Of a stretch of DNA of 64,000 bases, positions 35,535 through 45,432 are shown one piece after another (position 1 is the stretch's first letter; the number at the start of each line of letters is the position of its first letter). Origin of the DNA: Sorex araneus (lineage: Eukaryota > Chordata > Mammalia > Eulipotyphla > Soricidae); the NCBI RefSeq assembly GCF_027595985.1, contig NC_073303.1, forward strand, positions 190,150,972 through 190,214,971. Reading direction: 5' to 3'. Below the pieces are notes generated by a model. That model saw only the letters and a list, made by a program, of their open reading frames with translations. It was not told the origin of the DNA and did no database searches. The translations under genes were made by a program, and so were the position numbers.

Positions 35535-35680
35535 GTTTTGGGTCTTGGGGTCACACCCAGTAGTAGTCAAAGCCTGTTTTTGGTTTGTTGTTCATGACGG
35601 TGCTCAGGGGAGCATGTGGTACTGGAGATCGAATCCAGGTCTTCCTCATGCAAAGGCTGTGCTCCAGCCCTTTGAACCAT
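35535..35680 (-). mobile_element. Old SOR-related SINE
   Basis: GGGGTCACACCCAGTAGTAGTCAAAGCC, GGTGCTCAGGGGAGCATGTGG and GATCGAATCCAGG are in inverted order. Confidence 0.7.
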
Positions 35681-36220
35681 CAGAAAAATTTAAAGCATTT
35701 ATCTAACATTCTCTTAGGTATCATTCTCTTCTCCAACTTCAACATTTGCTTTTCTGAGACTGGTTTACAGTTGTAAGATCCTTTATGATACTGAACTTTG
35801 GATGTATTCCTTTTGGCAAATGCATCAATCCTTTTTCCCGTTGTGCAGGAAATAGTTAACGAATACCTAACTAAGTTTAGATAGAAATAAAGGCAAGTAC
35901 ACAAGAAAATATATGAAATGCTACATACTGATGCAACTTACAGATAACAATTAAGAGGAATAAGGGGTGATGGAGACTATATATATATGGTCAAGGTAGT
36001 CTGACACTTGGTTTTGTACCCAGAAGATTCAGGAAAACCTCACCAATAGAGTAAGATCTGAGCAAACAATGGAAGGGAGGGAAGAGGACTTGCAAATATG
36101 TGGGATAAGAGGACCCAAATATAGGAACAGCTTCTTGGGGAGGAATATACAGAACTGTTTGAACAATTGCCAGCCAGTTCTTCAGACTCTAGTGAAAAGA
36201 ATGAGGATTGTGGTAAGGGG
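35681..36220. other. Unique flank
   Basis: The minus-strand frame at 35680-35904 is not recognised. No clear repeat. Confidence 0.4.
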
Positions 36221-36224
36221 CTTT

Positions 36225-36490
36225 AGGGTTTAATTATATTCTCAAATCACCCACCCTCAACTTCAAATGATGAAATCCTAATTTTCAGTAGCCCCAAATG
36301 TCCATATATGTGTTTGGCAACAGATTCTCTAAAGACATATCTAAAATTTAGCCATTTTGGTAGGCCCTAGCATCAAAAAGGACTGATGTGCCTCTAAGAA
36401 AAGGCGACTAGGACACAGGTGCACACAGAAGACTATGGGAGACACAGGGCTATCTGCAGATCAAGACAGGGCACCAAATAGTCGGTCCTT
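36225..36490 (+). mobile_element. Ancient L1M-like repeat, copy 3 (opposite orientation)
   Basis: GATGAAATCCTAATTTTCAGTAGCCCCAAATG, AAAGGCGACTAGGACACAGGTGCACACAGA and GGGAGACACAGGGCTATCTGCAGA match the reverse complement of the repeats at 26.8 and 27.4 kb. Confidence 0.5.
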
Positions 36491-36550
36491 CCAACGCTTT
36501 GATTATGAACTTCTAGCCTCTAGCATTGAGAAAAGAGATATTTTTGATAT

Positions 36551-36745
36551 TTAGTGTTTCTCAACCAGGGAACCTATCGGCCTCTGCCAGTGCCCAGGTT
36601 ATTCCAACGGGACCACAGTTGAAAATTTTATAAACTGGGGGTCACAGCATGAGACTAAGGGACCAAATGGAAGGATGGGAGGCACGGGAAGAAAACAAGG
36701 TTGAAGGAGGCCACGGTTTGAAAAACACAGAGAAACGCTGGTCCC
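36551..36745. mobile_element. Possible small hAT-type DNA transposon
   Basis: The left end TAGTGTTTCTCAACC and right end GAGAAACGCTGG form imperfect inverted ends of the CAGTGTTTCTC kind common in hAT/Charlie elements, about 195 bp apart. I could not confirm a target duplication. Confidence 0.4.
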
Positions 36746-38185
36746 AGTCACCCAGATTATGGTACTGTGGTATTACACCCTGAAAAATTAAAACAGAGAG
36801 AAGAGCGCATAAATAATCGTCCCTGAAGGTTCTTTTAAGTTCTTTAGAATGGAAACCATGGTGGGTATTTGAGCAGAATTTGAAAAGAGTAAGGGAATGT
36901 TTTTAAAGGGAACTTTCTAGGTTTTATACAGAAATTTGTGTAACGGGCAACAAGGCGAGACAAAGGAAAGTGAGCTAGAATATTTGTCAAAAGAGAGAGT
37001 GGGCCTGAGATACAGCATGTGTGACGCATAGGCATGTGAAAAAGAGGCCTTCCCTCCACGACTTTCTATGAGGAAAGAACAATTACTAGAGTAAGTGTTT
37101 CAGATCCATCAAGATTAAGATTCATATTAGATTTAGGAAAGGAGTGTCTCTGCCGTAGACAGGAGCTCGCTCATGAGTGGGGTTAGAAGCAAGATTGACA
37201 AGCGTTCGACAGAATGGGGAGAGTATTGAATCAGCAACTCTCAGAGTATTCTTTTGAGGGTTTTTGCTGTAAGAAAGAAATAAATTGTGTGGTCACTAAA
37301 GGGAATACCAAGAGAGTTTTTTTTTTAATGGAAGAGATTGCAATATACTATTATGCTGAGGGGAATGAGCCAACAATAAAGAAAAACTGATGAAGCAGCA
37401 GAAAGGGGATAATTACTTGAAACAATGTCATAAGTAGAGAAAATAAAATGGTCCTCAAATTACAAGTGAAGAAGTGGGGTTTAGGGGGTCCAACAATCTG
37501 TGGCTGTTGCCCCATAAACTGGCCAAAGCACAAAGTAGCTACTTACAGTTAAACTCATTTGAAGTCAAATGAAATAAAAAATGTAGCTCTTGGTTGTGCT
37601 AAATTTGAAAGACTCAATAGCCACCTATGACTTGTACATACAGTACTGAACAGCACTAACATTTAACATTTACAGAAAGTTCTATAGATCACCATGAGTT
37701 ATTGACCAGTAGTAATATAGATTTTTACCTATTAATACAATTATATTTAGTATAATCACATAGTTATTCTATAACTACATACTAGAAATGATTTTTGTAT
37801 ACTAAATACTGGCATGGTATTAATTACTATGTATTTGTATGTATGGATACTGTAGTAAAATATATTTATTACTACATTGTGGATAGTTATGCAGGTGGGT
37901 GGGTAGATGCAATGGAAGGAGTTGGTGGCACATCTCAAGTAATTGCTATTTTCTCACTTAAATATTAGATAAGGTCTTGCTTGGGTTGAGTGGGATAAAG
38001 GGGAAGAAGGAGGTCTTTCTAAGAGAGAAATATGGTGAATGGCAAAGGGAAAAATGGTCAGCCTTTGAGTGGTATTTTAGATTCGTAGTATTTAACTTGA
38101 GCAAACTGATCAAAATCTGGCGTGGTTTTCTCTAGCTGTGCTCATTGGCATGAAGGAGGTAAGGGAGCAGAGAGAAAATTTGAGC
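36746..38185. other. AT-rich unique flank
   Basis: No gene or clear repeat was seen. The region 37620-37900 is very AT-rich, with many short TATTACTA-like repeats. Confidence 0.45.
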
Positions 38186-38322
38186 TAGTTGAGGCTGGAG
38201 AGATAGGACAACAGGTAAGGCATTTGCCTTGTATGCAACCAGCCCTGTCTGGATCCTTCGCATCCCATCTCTGACACCCCAAACCCTGCCAGAAATGATC
38301 CCCCCATCCCAAATAAACAATC
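38186..38322 (+). mobile_element. Old SOR-related SINE, 3' truncated
   Basis: GAGGCTGGAGAGATAGGACAACAGGTAAGGCATTTGCCTTG is the head. The body is short and diverged. Confidence 0.75.
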
Positions 38323-38347
38323 ATCCCTTTGCTCATCGATTTAGATC

Positions 38348-38465
38348 AATATCAATAATTTAGATAGCAAATATCATTGTGCCTTTACCCAGTTTCTTTC
38401 AGTCACTGAAGAAATCATGAATTCCCCCTACATTACCTTATCAGTTTTATCTATCCCCTAATCTG
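38348..38465 (+). repeat. Source copy of a 118-bp inverted duplication
   Basis: The reverse complement occurs at 40370-40487 with four mismatches by manual alignment. This copy is embedded in unique sequence with no sign of insertion, so I take it as the source. Confidence 0.85.
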
Positions 38466-38796
38466 ACCCAATCTCCATTCCTTCACAAATCCTGGACCCT
38501 TTTCATCATACTAAGTGGAACACATGGTGTACTATGAGTCAAGTTCTCCCTGGTGTCTTTTCTGCCCATTTCCTTCACTTACTTGTTCTGATCAGTACAT
38601 TTAGAAACGCTTTGACAGTTCAAGCTAGATTGACATCGAAGCCTCAATTTTAGAATGTTCAGTGGAAATCTCCAACTTTGGGGATGAGATTTTTTAATGG
38701 TTTTATGGATTACCCATGGGATTCTAATTGCAGCTAGTCATTGAGAACTAGTCATTAAACCAGCTCTAGTTTTCTTTCTCTTGTTTGTTTATTTGG

Positions 38797-39013
38797 GCTG
38801 GATCTATAGCACAGTGGTAGGGCGTTTGCCTTTCACACAGCCAACCCGTGTTCGAGTCCTCCGCCCCTCTCAGAGAGCCCGGCAAGCTACTGAGAGTATC
38901 ATGCCTGCATGGCAGAACCTGGCAAGTTACCTGTGGCTTATTGGGTATGACAAAAACAGTAACAATGATTCTCACAATGATCTCCCATTGTACTATTGCT
39001 CCAGCTCCACACA
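38797..39013 (+). mobile_element. RTE-class SINE fused to an inverted SINE head
   Basis: The class-2 head and body run to AAAAACAGTAACAATGATTCTCACAATG. Then, instead of the RTE-like tail, the sequence becomes ATCTCCCATTGTACTATTGCTCCAGCTCC, the complement of a SINE head. It is a chimera. Confidence 0.8.
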
Positions 39014-39056
39014 TACTTTTTAAATACTTATGTATTTCACCTCAAGAATCAGGGGC

Positions 39057-39244
39057 TCGGGGCTGGAGCAATAGCAAATCGGGTAGGGCGTTTGCCTTGC
39101 ACGCGGCCAACCTGGGTTCTAATCCCAGCATCCCATATGGTCCCCTGAGCACCGCCAGGGGTAATTCCTGAGTGAAGAGCCAGGAGTAACCCCTGTGCTT
39201 TGCCGGGTGTGACCCAAAAACCAAAAAAGAAAAAATAAAAAAAA
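39057..39244 (+). mobile_element. SOR-type SINE, poly(A) class, inserted in an RTE fragment
   Basis: Full length. The target duplication AAGAATCAGGGGC lies at 39044-39056 and 39245-39257. Downstream of it the RTE coding sequence begins in frame with the duplicated bases, so the SINE split an older RTE copy. Confidence 0.95.
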
Positions 39245-39590
39245 AAGAATCAGGGGCGCTGTCTCGTTTGCCAAGGCATCAAAAATCAGATGGGCTGGGC
39301 ATGTAATGCGATTCAGAGATGACCGCTGGATTTGAGCTGTTAGTGACTGGATTCCACAGAACATCAAAAGACTGAGTGGCTGCCCACCTACGAGATGGTC
39401 AGACTTCTTCATCAAAACCCTGAAGGAACAGTTTGAGGCTCTTCCTGTTCCTAGTGATAGCAGATACCATTGGGCTACACTAGCACATGACAGGGATGAA
39501 TGGAGACATTATTGGCGCCCACTCGAGCAAATTGAAGATCAACAAGTGATACAAGATGACAAGGGATATAAGTGATACAAGTGATGCATT
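39245..39590 (+). pseudogene. RTE-type LINE, ORF2 C-terminal fragment
   Basis: Frame 39246-39583 encodes a C-terminal region typical of RTE-clade endonuclease/reverse transcriptase proteins. It includes KIRWAGHVMRFRDDRW, then DWIPQNIKR, PPTRWSDFF, LAHDRDEW and YWRPLEQIEDQQ. One in-frame TGA follows the first block. The rest is open for about 85 codons to TGA, and the sequence then ends in GATACAAGTGATG-type short repeats and no poly(A), as expected for RTE elements. It is 5'-truncated, and the upstream junction is interrupted by a SINE. Its last codons are the closest match in the window to the tail of the class-2 SINEs. Confidence 0.85.
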
Positions 39591-39824
39591 TTACCAATTA
39601 AACTCAAGTCAGCGCTCATAGCCCAAATGCTCATGAGTGATGCTGGTGATTTCCAGAACGGATAGTGTATGTTTTGGTGAGTTAATGGGAGTATAAACAT
39701 TGAATTTCAATGGAGCACACATTTCAGAATGTGGGCATTCTATTTTATATTCAATATTTTATATATTACGCACATAAAACACATAAAAAACTTGAAAGCT
39801 AGAGTATAACCATTTTTTTTTGCA

Positions 39825-39988
39825 GGGTAGGACACATCTGGTGGTACTCAGGAGCTATTCCCAGCTCAGGGCTTGGGGTTACTCAGAGTGGTACTTAGGG
39901 TTTCCTGTGGTACCATGAATTAGAGGTTGACTCTGGGACTCCTACATACAAGCATCAGCTTTATTTTACTGAACCGTTTCCCCAGCCC
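39825..39988 (-). mobile_element. Old SOR-related SINE
   Basis: GGACACATCTGGTGGTACTCAGGAGCTATTCCCAGCTCAGG and CCGTTTCCCCAGCCC. Confidence 0.6.
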
Positions 39989-40054
39989 ACTACAACCAAT
40001 TTAAAATTTATTTTGATAATGACTTTATGCTATTATCTACCCTAGTTTTTCTTA

Positions 40055-40221
40055 TTTGGGGACCTTACCTTGCTGTCTGAGGTGGTCTACTGCTGACTCC
40101 GTCCTAAGGTGGGGGCTGGATCACTCCTGGGCGTGGTTGGGAGACCATGCGATGCCAGGGTCCAAATCTGGGGCTCTTTCAAGAAAAGCATGTCTTCAGC
40201 CCACCGAGTTGTCTCTCCAAC
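40055..40221 (-). mobile_element. Decayed SINE-like sequence
   Basis: GGATCACTCCTGGGCGTGG, GGGAGACCATGCGATGCCAGGG and GAGTTGTCTCTCCAACCC preserve the inverted layout weakly. Confidence 0.45.
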
Positions 40222-40244
40222 CCAATGCACAGGGTTAATCTATT

Positions 40245-40530
40245 TGAGTTTAATTTAGTAGCCACCTAGGTCAGAGACAGGGCTTTCTCCCGGCCCTGTG
40301 CTCAGATTTTGCTACTGATTATGCTCAGGGGACCACATGTGGTGTCCAGGATCGAACCCAGGTCAACATCAGATTAGGGGATAGATAAGACGGATAAGGT
40401 AATGTAGTGGGAATTCATGATTTCTTCAGTGACTGAAAGAAACTGGGTAAAGGCACAATGATATTTGCTATCTCAATTATTGATATTTAATATTGCAAGT
40501 GCCTCAACCACTTTACTATTTCTCCAGTCC
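40245..40530 (-). mobile_element. Old SINE split by a 118-bp inserted duplication
   Basis: The left part runs to GATCGAACCCAGGTCAACATCAG and the right part resumes GCAAGTGCCTCAACCACTTTACTATTTCTCCAGTCC. Joined, they give a normal inverted SINE with about ten bases missing at the junction. Confidence 0.8.
40370..40487 (-). repeat. Inserted inverted copy of 38348-38465
   Basis: About 114 of 118 bases match the reverse complement of 38348-38465 by hand alignment. It sits inside the SINE at 40245-40530 and has no poly(A), terminal repeats or obvious target duplication. Confidence 0.85.
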
Positions 40531-40563
40531 TTTACTACAATAATTTAAAAAACTTAATTCATG

Positions 40564-40741
40564 GGGCTGGAGTGATAGCACAGCAGGTTGGGCATTTGCC
40601 TTGCACGCTGCCGACCCGATTTGATTCCCAGCATCCCATATGGTCCCCTGAGCATGGCCAGGGGTAATTCCTGAGTGCAGAGCCAGGAGTGACCACGGAG
40701 CATCACTGGGTGTGACCCCCCCCAAAAAAGCACAAAAAAAC
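40564..40741 (+). mobile_element. SOR-type SINE, poly(A) class
   Basis: Full length. The target duplication CTTAATTCATG lies at 40553-40563 and 40742-40752. Confidence 0.95.
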
Positions 40742-40986
40742 CTTAATTCATGTAAATATGCCTTGCACTCACCCCCAAATTTTATATGCTTACCTTGGGC
40801 AGCTTTATGTCCATTTGTCAAGACTAGCCTACTAATTACCCATCAGTTATGTTTTCATTATGGGTGTCCAGTCAGGAATGACTCTATCTACATTCTAATG
40901 TAGTATAGCTTATCCTTATAAGGATACTCAAAAAGTAGCACCGATCTTAATCATATGCTTTATTAATACTTTTTATTGAATCACTA

Positions 40987-41232
40987 GGGCTGGAGCGATA
41001 GCACAGTGGTAGGGGGGTTCACCTTTCACGTGGCCCACCCGTGTTCTATTCCTCCATTCCTCTCAGAGAGCTCGGCAAGCTACCGAGGGTATGGCGCCCC
41101 CATGGCAGAGCCTGGCAAGCTACCCGTGGCATATTGGATATGCCAAAAACAGTAAAAATAAATCTCACAATGAGAGACGTTACTGGTGCCCGCTTGAACA
41201 AATTGATGAGCAATGGGATGACAGTGACAGTG
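40987..41232 (+). mobile_element. RTE-tailed SINE
   Basis: Complete class-2 copy ending GAGAGACGTTACTGGTGCCCGCTTGAACAAATTGATGAGCAATGGGATGACAGTGACAGTG. The target duplication ATTGAATCACT lies at 40976-40986 and 41233-41243. It inserted into the end of an antisense L1. Confidence 0.95.
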
Positions 41233-41388
41233 ATTGAATCACTGTAATATAGACCCTTGCACAGCTGTCATTGTGAGATAGACCCTTGCAGAACAGTGTT
41301 CCAGCACCCATTCTTCCACCAGTGTACATTTCCCAGCACCAATTTCCCACCTATCAACCCCCAACCCCCATCTTGCCTTTATGGCAAA

Positions 41389-41457
<69 letters not shown>

Positions 41458-41660
41458 TCTTCTTTTGGGCAATGTGGTTTGTAATACAGATACTGAAAGG
41501 TTGTTGTGTGTAACCCTTTTACCTACTTTTAACACTCAGTTCTTGTCCAGGGTGATCGTTCCCAGCTATTATCGTCATACTGGTCTCTTCTCTGCCTTAC
41601 ATACGCTCCACCCCACACACACTTGTGGTAGATTCCAAGCACTGACTAGTCCTCCTACCC
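41233..41660 (-). mobile_element. L1 3' UTR, antisense, with (CT)n 41393-41460
   Basis: It begins ATTGAATCACTGTAATA and continues CCACCAGTGTACATTTCCCAGCACCAATTTCCCACC, then a (CT)n where other copies carry the polypurine tract on the sense strand, then TTTGGGCAATGTGGTTTGTAATACAGATACTG as at 49.94 kb. The first bases lie upstream of the SINE at about 40970. Confidence 0.8.
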
Positions 41661-41844
41661 CTGTTTACCCTAGCCTTGGATATTAGTCGTCTCATATGCT
41701 CTATTAAAATCCTAAAAGAAAAAGCTAGCTGCACTTCATTAATTGAGGCATATATTTCTTAGGGAATCTGTGCCATCTTCATCTTCCAGAGACCCCTGCT
41801 CCTTTTCCTGTGTATTATCATGCAAATCTTTAAAAAAATTCCTA

Positions 41845-41932
41845 TCCAGCAGTGCTCAGGATCGAGTGCAGGGCCTTATGTGTGTTAGGCAGGTGCCTTA
41901 GCATTCGAGCCTTATCCCTGGCCCTCATGCAT
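41845..41932 (-). mobile_element. tRNA-like SINE fragment
   Basis: CAGTGCTCAGGATCGAGTGCAGGGCCTTATGTGTGTTAGGCAGGTGCC is in inverted SINE order. Short and diverged. Confidence 0.45.
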
Positions 41933-42299
41933 GGGTCTTCTAAAGCTCTAGACTACATTTCATTCACACTTCAAAAATGTCTGACAGTTACTGCCTTAGG
42001 AGGAGAAAGAAAAATGAGAAAGTGAACACTTACTGCCAGATGGGGTAACAACCTGGGCGTGAAGATTGGATGTAAATTGAGTATTGTAGAATATTACAGG
42101 CAAGAAGAGGCTTGCGTTGCACTGGAGAACAAAACTGATGAGAAATTGACCTGTCTGCCTTCACACTCTGCAGAGCAGAGTGAATGGAATGTCTGGATAA
42201 AAGTTCATTAAGGAAGATAAGAAGTGGGTGTGGCATAGAGGGAAACAGTGGCTAAGATGAGTATACTAAGATACCTTTATATAAAAATAATAGGATGTA

Positions 42300-42620
42300 G
42301 GCTCTGGAGCCACAGTACAGTGGGTGGCTGACTTAGGTTTGGTCATTGACACCTCATAAGGTTCCCTAAATCCTATCAAGAGTAATTCCTGGGACTTGAG
42401 CAATAGTACAGCGGGTAGGGCATTTGCCTTGCATGCAGCCAACCAGGGTTCGATTCCCAGCATCTCAAATAGTCCTTTGAGCACTTCCAGGAGTAATTCC
42501 TGAGTGTAAAGCCAGGTGTGATCCAAAAAGAAAAAAAAATTAGTGATTCCTTAGTGAAGGGGCCAAGAGTAAACTCTGAGAACATTTGGGTTTGACTCAT
42601 CCCTTCCCCCCAAAAAAAAG
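42300..42620 (+). mobile_element. Older SINE interrupted by a younger SINE
   Basis: The outer copy runs GCTCTGGAGCCACAGTACAGTGGG...CAAGAGTAATTCCT, is interrupted at about 42390, and resumes at about 42541 with AGTGATTCCTTAGTGAAGGGGCCAAGAGTAAACTC. The repeated AGTRATTCCT at the borders fits a target duplication. Confidence 0.75.
42391..42538 (+). mobile_element. SOR-type SINE, poly(A) class, nested
   Basis: ACTTGAGCAATAGTACAGCGGGTAGGG to GTGTGATCCAAAAAG and an A tail, inside the outer SINE. The body lacks part of the GAGCCAGGAGTAACC segment. Confidence 0.85.
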
Positions 42621-42645
42621 GCTCCAAAATCCACAACAAAATATG

Positions 42646-42808
42646 GGGCTGGTGCAATGGTACAGCAGGGATGGTGTTTGCCTTGCAGGTGGCCAGCTCA
42701 GGTTTGATCCCCTACATCCCATAGGGTCCCTGAGCATGGTCAGGGGTAATTCCTGAGTGCAGAGCCAGGAGTATCACCAGATGTGACCTAAAAAGCCAGG
42801 AAAGAAAA
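42646..42808 (+). mobile_element. SOR-type SINE, poly(A) class
   Basis: GGGGCTGGTGCAATGGTACAGC to GATGTGACCTAAAAAGCC. Internally shortened, but in the right order. Confidence 0.85.
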
Positions 42809-43289
42809 AGCCAGCAAAATAAACAAGATATAGAATTAGGGAATGAAACTGGGATATCTGTGCAACGAACATTATAATGTATCAACTAAGAAAAACAATA
42901 TTTCAAAAAGGGAGAGTAAATAAGACTTTAGAGATGGCATCATGTATTGGCAGATTAGGTTGGTGACCAGAACTAGGAACAAAAGCATAGGTCTTTTTCC
43001 AAAGAAACTGGCCAGGAAGTATTCTACTGCTTGCTCAGCTAGAGCAAGATTTAAAAGCTCCCTCTTCAAGTAGACAGCTTAAGTAGTCCCAGACCCAGGA
43101 GGACTCTTTATCATTGTCTGGGCCGTTAGGGCAGGGTTTTAAAACAAGATTCTCATATCACTGTTCCACACCAGAACCACTGAAGTAGGTTATTCGTCTT
43201 CATCAGATATCCCGTCCTCTCTTTTCTGCTTAAGGCCCTCTCTTGTGCTGGGTTTTATGCATTTCCGTCTATCGTGTTAGATGCTGAAG

Positions 43290-43515
43290 GCGCAGATTAA
43301 GAAGAGAGCAGAGTGTGAATCACACACAGACCTTAACCTGGTTTGCCAACTCCCACGTAGTGAGTGACACCATGGCAATTAACTGAGCATGGGTCTCCTA
43401 TCTTCGTCTATAAAATGAAGTTGCAGTCTACTTCCTGGGCTAATTATGAGGCTTAAGATGACATATGCTAAGTACTTGGCACTCTAATGAGCATTCAATA
43501 AATGCTAGTTTGGTT
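43290..43515 (+). mobile_element. MIR element
   Basis: CTATAAAATGAAGTTGCAG...TAATTATGAGGCTTAAGATGACATATGCTAAGTACTTGGCAC...GAGCATTCAATAAATGCTAG follows the MIR core and 3' end closely. Confidence 0.85.
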
Positions 43516-44260
43516 TTGCACTCTAATGTGGCTTCGACAAGGACTTTTCATCTGATTCAGATGGTTGTTAGATCCAGCAATAAAGAGGAGACTTCACAAT
43601 GCGATGCTTGGTTTAAAGGGGGCTAAGTTCCGGTCAGGACCTTGGAAATCAGGGGAATAGGAATGAGGTCAAGGTCTGGGACATCTTCAGCAAATACCTG
43701 AAGTGAGGCTTGTTCATCTATTGGGGGATTCAGGGATTCTTTGGTCTGAGCTACTTCTTCCTCCCAGTTTTCTAATAGCTCCATCGACATGTAATCCACA
43801 AACTATTCACTACACCCGTCTAAAGTGTAGGCATAAGACTAATACTAAATGATCGCACTCTGGTGGCAAATTAAAGAACACAGAGCAATGGAATACACAG
43901 TGTTCAAATCTTTAGACTCCGATAATAGAACTGAAGCTACTTAGGAGGAAGGGAATGAGAACGGGCATGTAGACTGTTGTGGAGGGATAATGACACTTGT
44001 AGTGTGGTAATACTATGCCTTTTAAACTTATAAAGATCTATATTCTTGTAAACCAATGTGGCCTGCTTTAAAAACAAGCAGTAAAGAAGAGAAAATGAAA
44101 ATAATCAAAAAATTAAGTGCACAACTATATGACTCTCATGTAGTCATGGATTTGTATAAAGATCACCAGAAGTTTGTTTTAGAACACCTTTATCAACACT
44201 GAAAGAAACCCCATATTCTAAGATTTGATTAGCTTTCCCCTTCCTTCCCCTTCTGGTTGT
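43516..44260. other. Unique flank
   Basis: No gene seen. The texture of 43820-44060 (ACTAATACTAAATGATCGCACTCTGGTGGCA, then AAGGGAATGAGAACGGGC) hints at an old retrotransposon 3' end, which I could not identify. Confidence 0.4.
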
Positions 44261-44265
44261 TGTTG

Positions 44266-44400
44266 CAGTTGTGACGGGGGTCACACACTTGACTGTGGTG
44301 CTTGCCTGTGTTTCATTGTGCTTGTGGGGCTGGTGGTAGGGATTGAGCTATGGTCTCACACCAGCTACATTCTACCACTGAGCCACATTCCCAAGCCCAG
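44266..44400 (-). mobile_element. tRNA-like SINE
   Basis: On the minus strand, GGGCTTGGGAATGTGGCTCAGTGGTAGAATGTAGC...GAGACCATAGCTCAATCCC gives well preserved A and B boxes. Confidence 0.7.
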
Positions 44401-44459
44401 TTCCACATTCCCTAGCCACTGTGTCGTAGGCCAAGGCAACTTTCTGATCTGTATTGGTC

Positions 44460-45005
44460 TCTTCTGAGTTCCCTCCATCCATACTTTCCATAAAAATGGT
44501 ATCATCTGAAGCATGGTCTTTTGAAACTGGCTATGTGGTAGCACGTATCGGTTCCCATTCATTTTTATGGCTCCAAAATTTGCTATTGTCTAGACATATT
44601 TTGTTTAGCCATTTATGAGTTCGCAGATAGACCAACTGTCTTCTCCCTTTTGGCTATTATCAATAACACATCTATGAACACTTGCGGGCTGGAGCGATAG
44701 CACAGCGGGCAGGGCGTTCGCCTTTCACGAGGCTGACCTGTGTGACCCGTGTTTGATTCCTCCGCCCCTCTCGGAGAGCCCGGCAAGCTACTGAGAGTAT
44801 CACGCCCGCACGGTAGAGCCTGGCAAGCTACCCGTGGCGTATTGGATATGCCAAAAACAGTAACAATAAGTCTCACAATGAGAGACGTTACTGGTGGCCG
44901 CTCGAACAAATCGATGAGCAACTGAATGACAGTGACAGTGATGAACATTTGCAGACTAGATTTGGTGTGAACACATGTTTTCATTTTCCTTTATCCTTAG
45001 TGTGA
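44460..45005 (-). mobile_element. Old L1 ORF2/3' fragment, antisense, split by a SINE
   Basis: TTTATGGCTCCAAAATTTGC...TTTGTTTAGCCATTTATGAG...TTTTGGCTATTATCAATAACACATCTATGAACA, resuming at 44941 with GTGTGAACACATGTTTTCATTTTCC, matches the antisense of an old mammalian L1. Confidence 0.7.
44686..44940 (+). mobile_element. RTE-tailed SINE
   Basis: Complete class-2 copy. The ATGAACA(C/T)TTGC duplication lies at 44674-44685 and 44941-44952. The end GAGAGACGTTACTGGTGGCCGCTCGAACAAATCGATGAGCAACTG...GTGACAGTG carries the RTE-like tail. Confidence 0.95.
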
Positions 45006-45261
45006 AATTACTAGATTTCAGACTTTTGTTTACTTTTTAAAAAATCATTGAATAAGTATAGACTTAATGATTCAGTTTGTATCTCCTTAAATACTTCCTG
45101 TGGTAATCCTAAATTTTTGGAATGTTTGAAAACTCAATAACTACTGAGCACTTACTGCATATCATTTAGTACTGTGGGCACTCAGCAGTTTGGGCAGAAA
45201 TATTGGTTGTTTCCAGCTTTGTCAGGGTTAAAGATGGAATATGACAGAAGGGTAACACATA

Positions 45262-45432
45262 TTTTTTGGGGGGAGTGGGAGCACACCTTGCAATTCTCAG
45301 GTGTTAGTCTTGGCTCTGCATTCAGGAATTACTCCTGGCAGTGCTCAGGGGACCACTTGGGATGCTGGGGATTGAACCTGGGTCAACTGTACAAGGCAAA
45401 TGCTCTACTAGCTGTACTATCACTCTGGTCAT
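45262..45432 (-). mobile_element. SOR-type SINE, poly(A) class, diverged
   Basis: AGCACACCTTGCAATTCTCAGGTG...GGGGATTGAACCTGGGTCAAC...CTATCACTCTGGTC. Confidence 0.85.

Noticed and set aside
36551..36745. Firm naming of a hAT/Charlie subfamily
   Set aside because: Only the terminal motifs match. No target duplication or internal match could be confirmed, so it stays a low-confidence feature.
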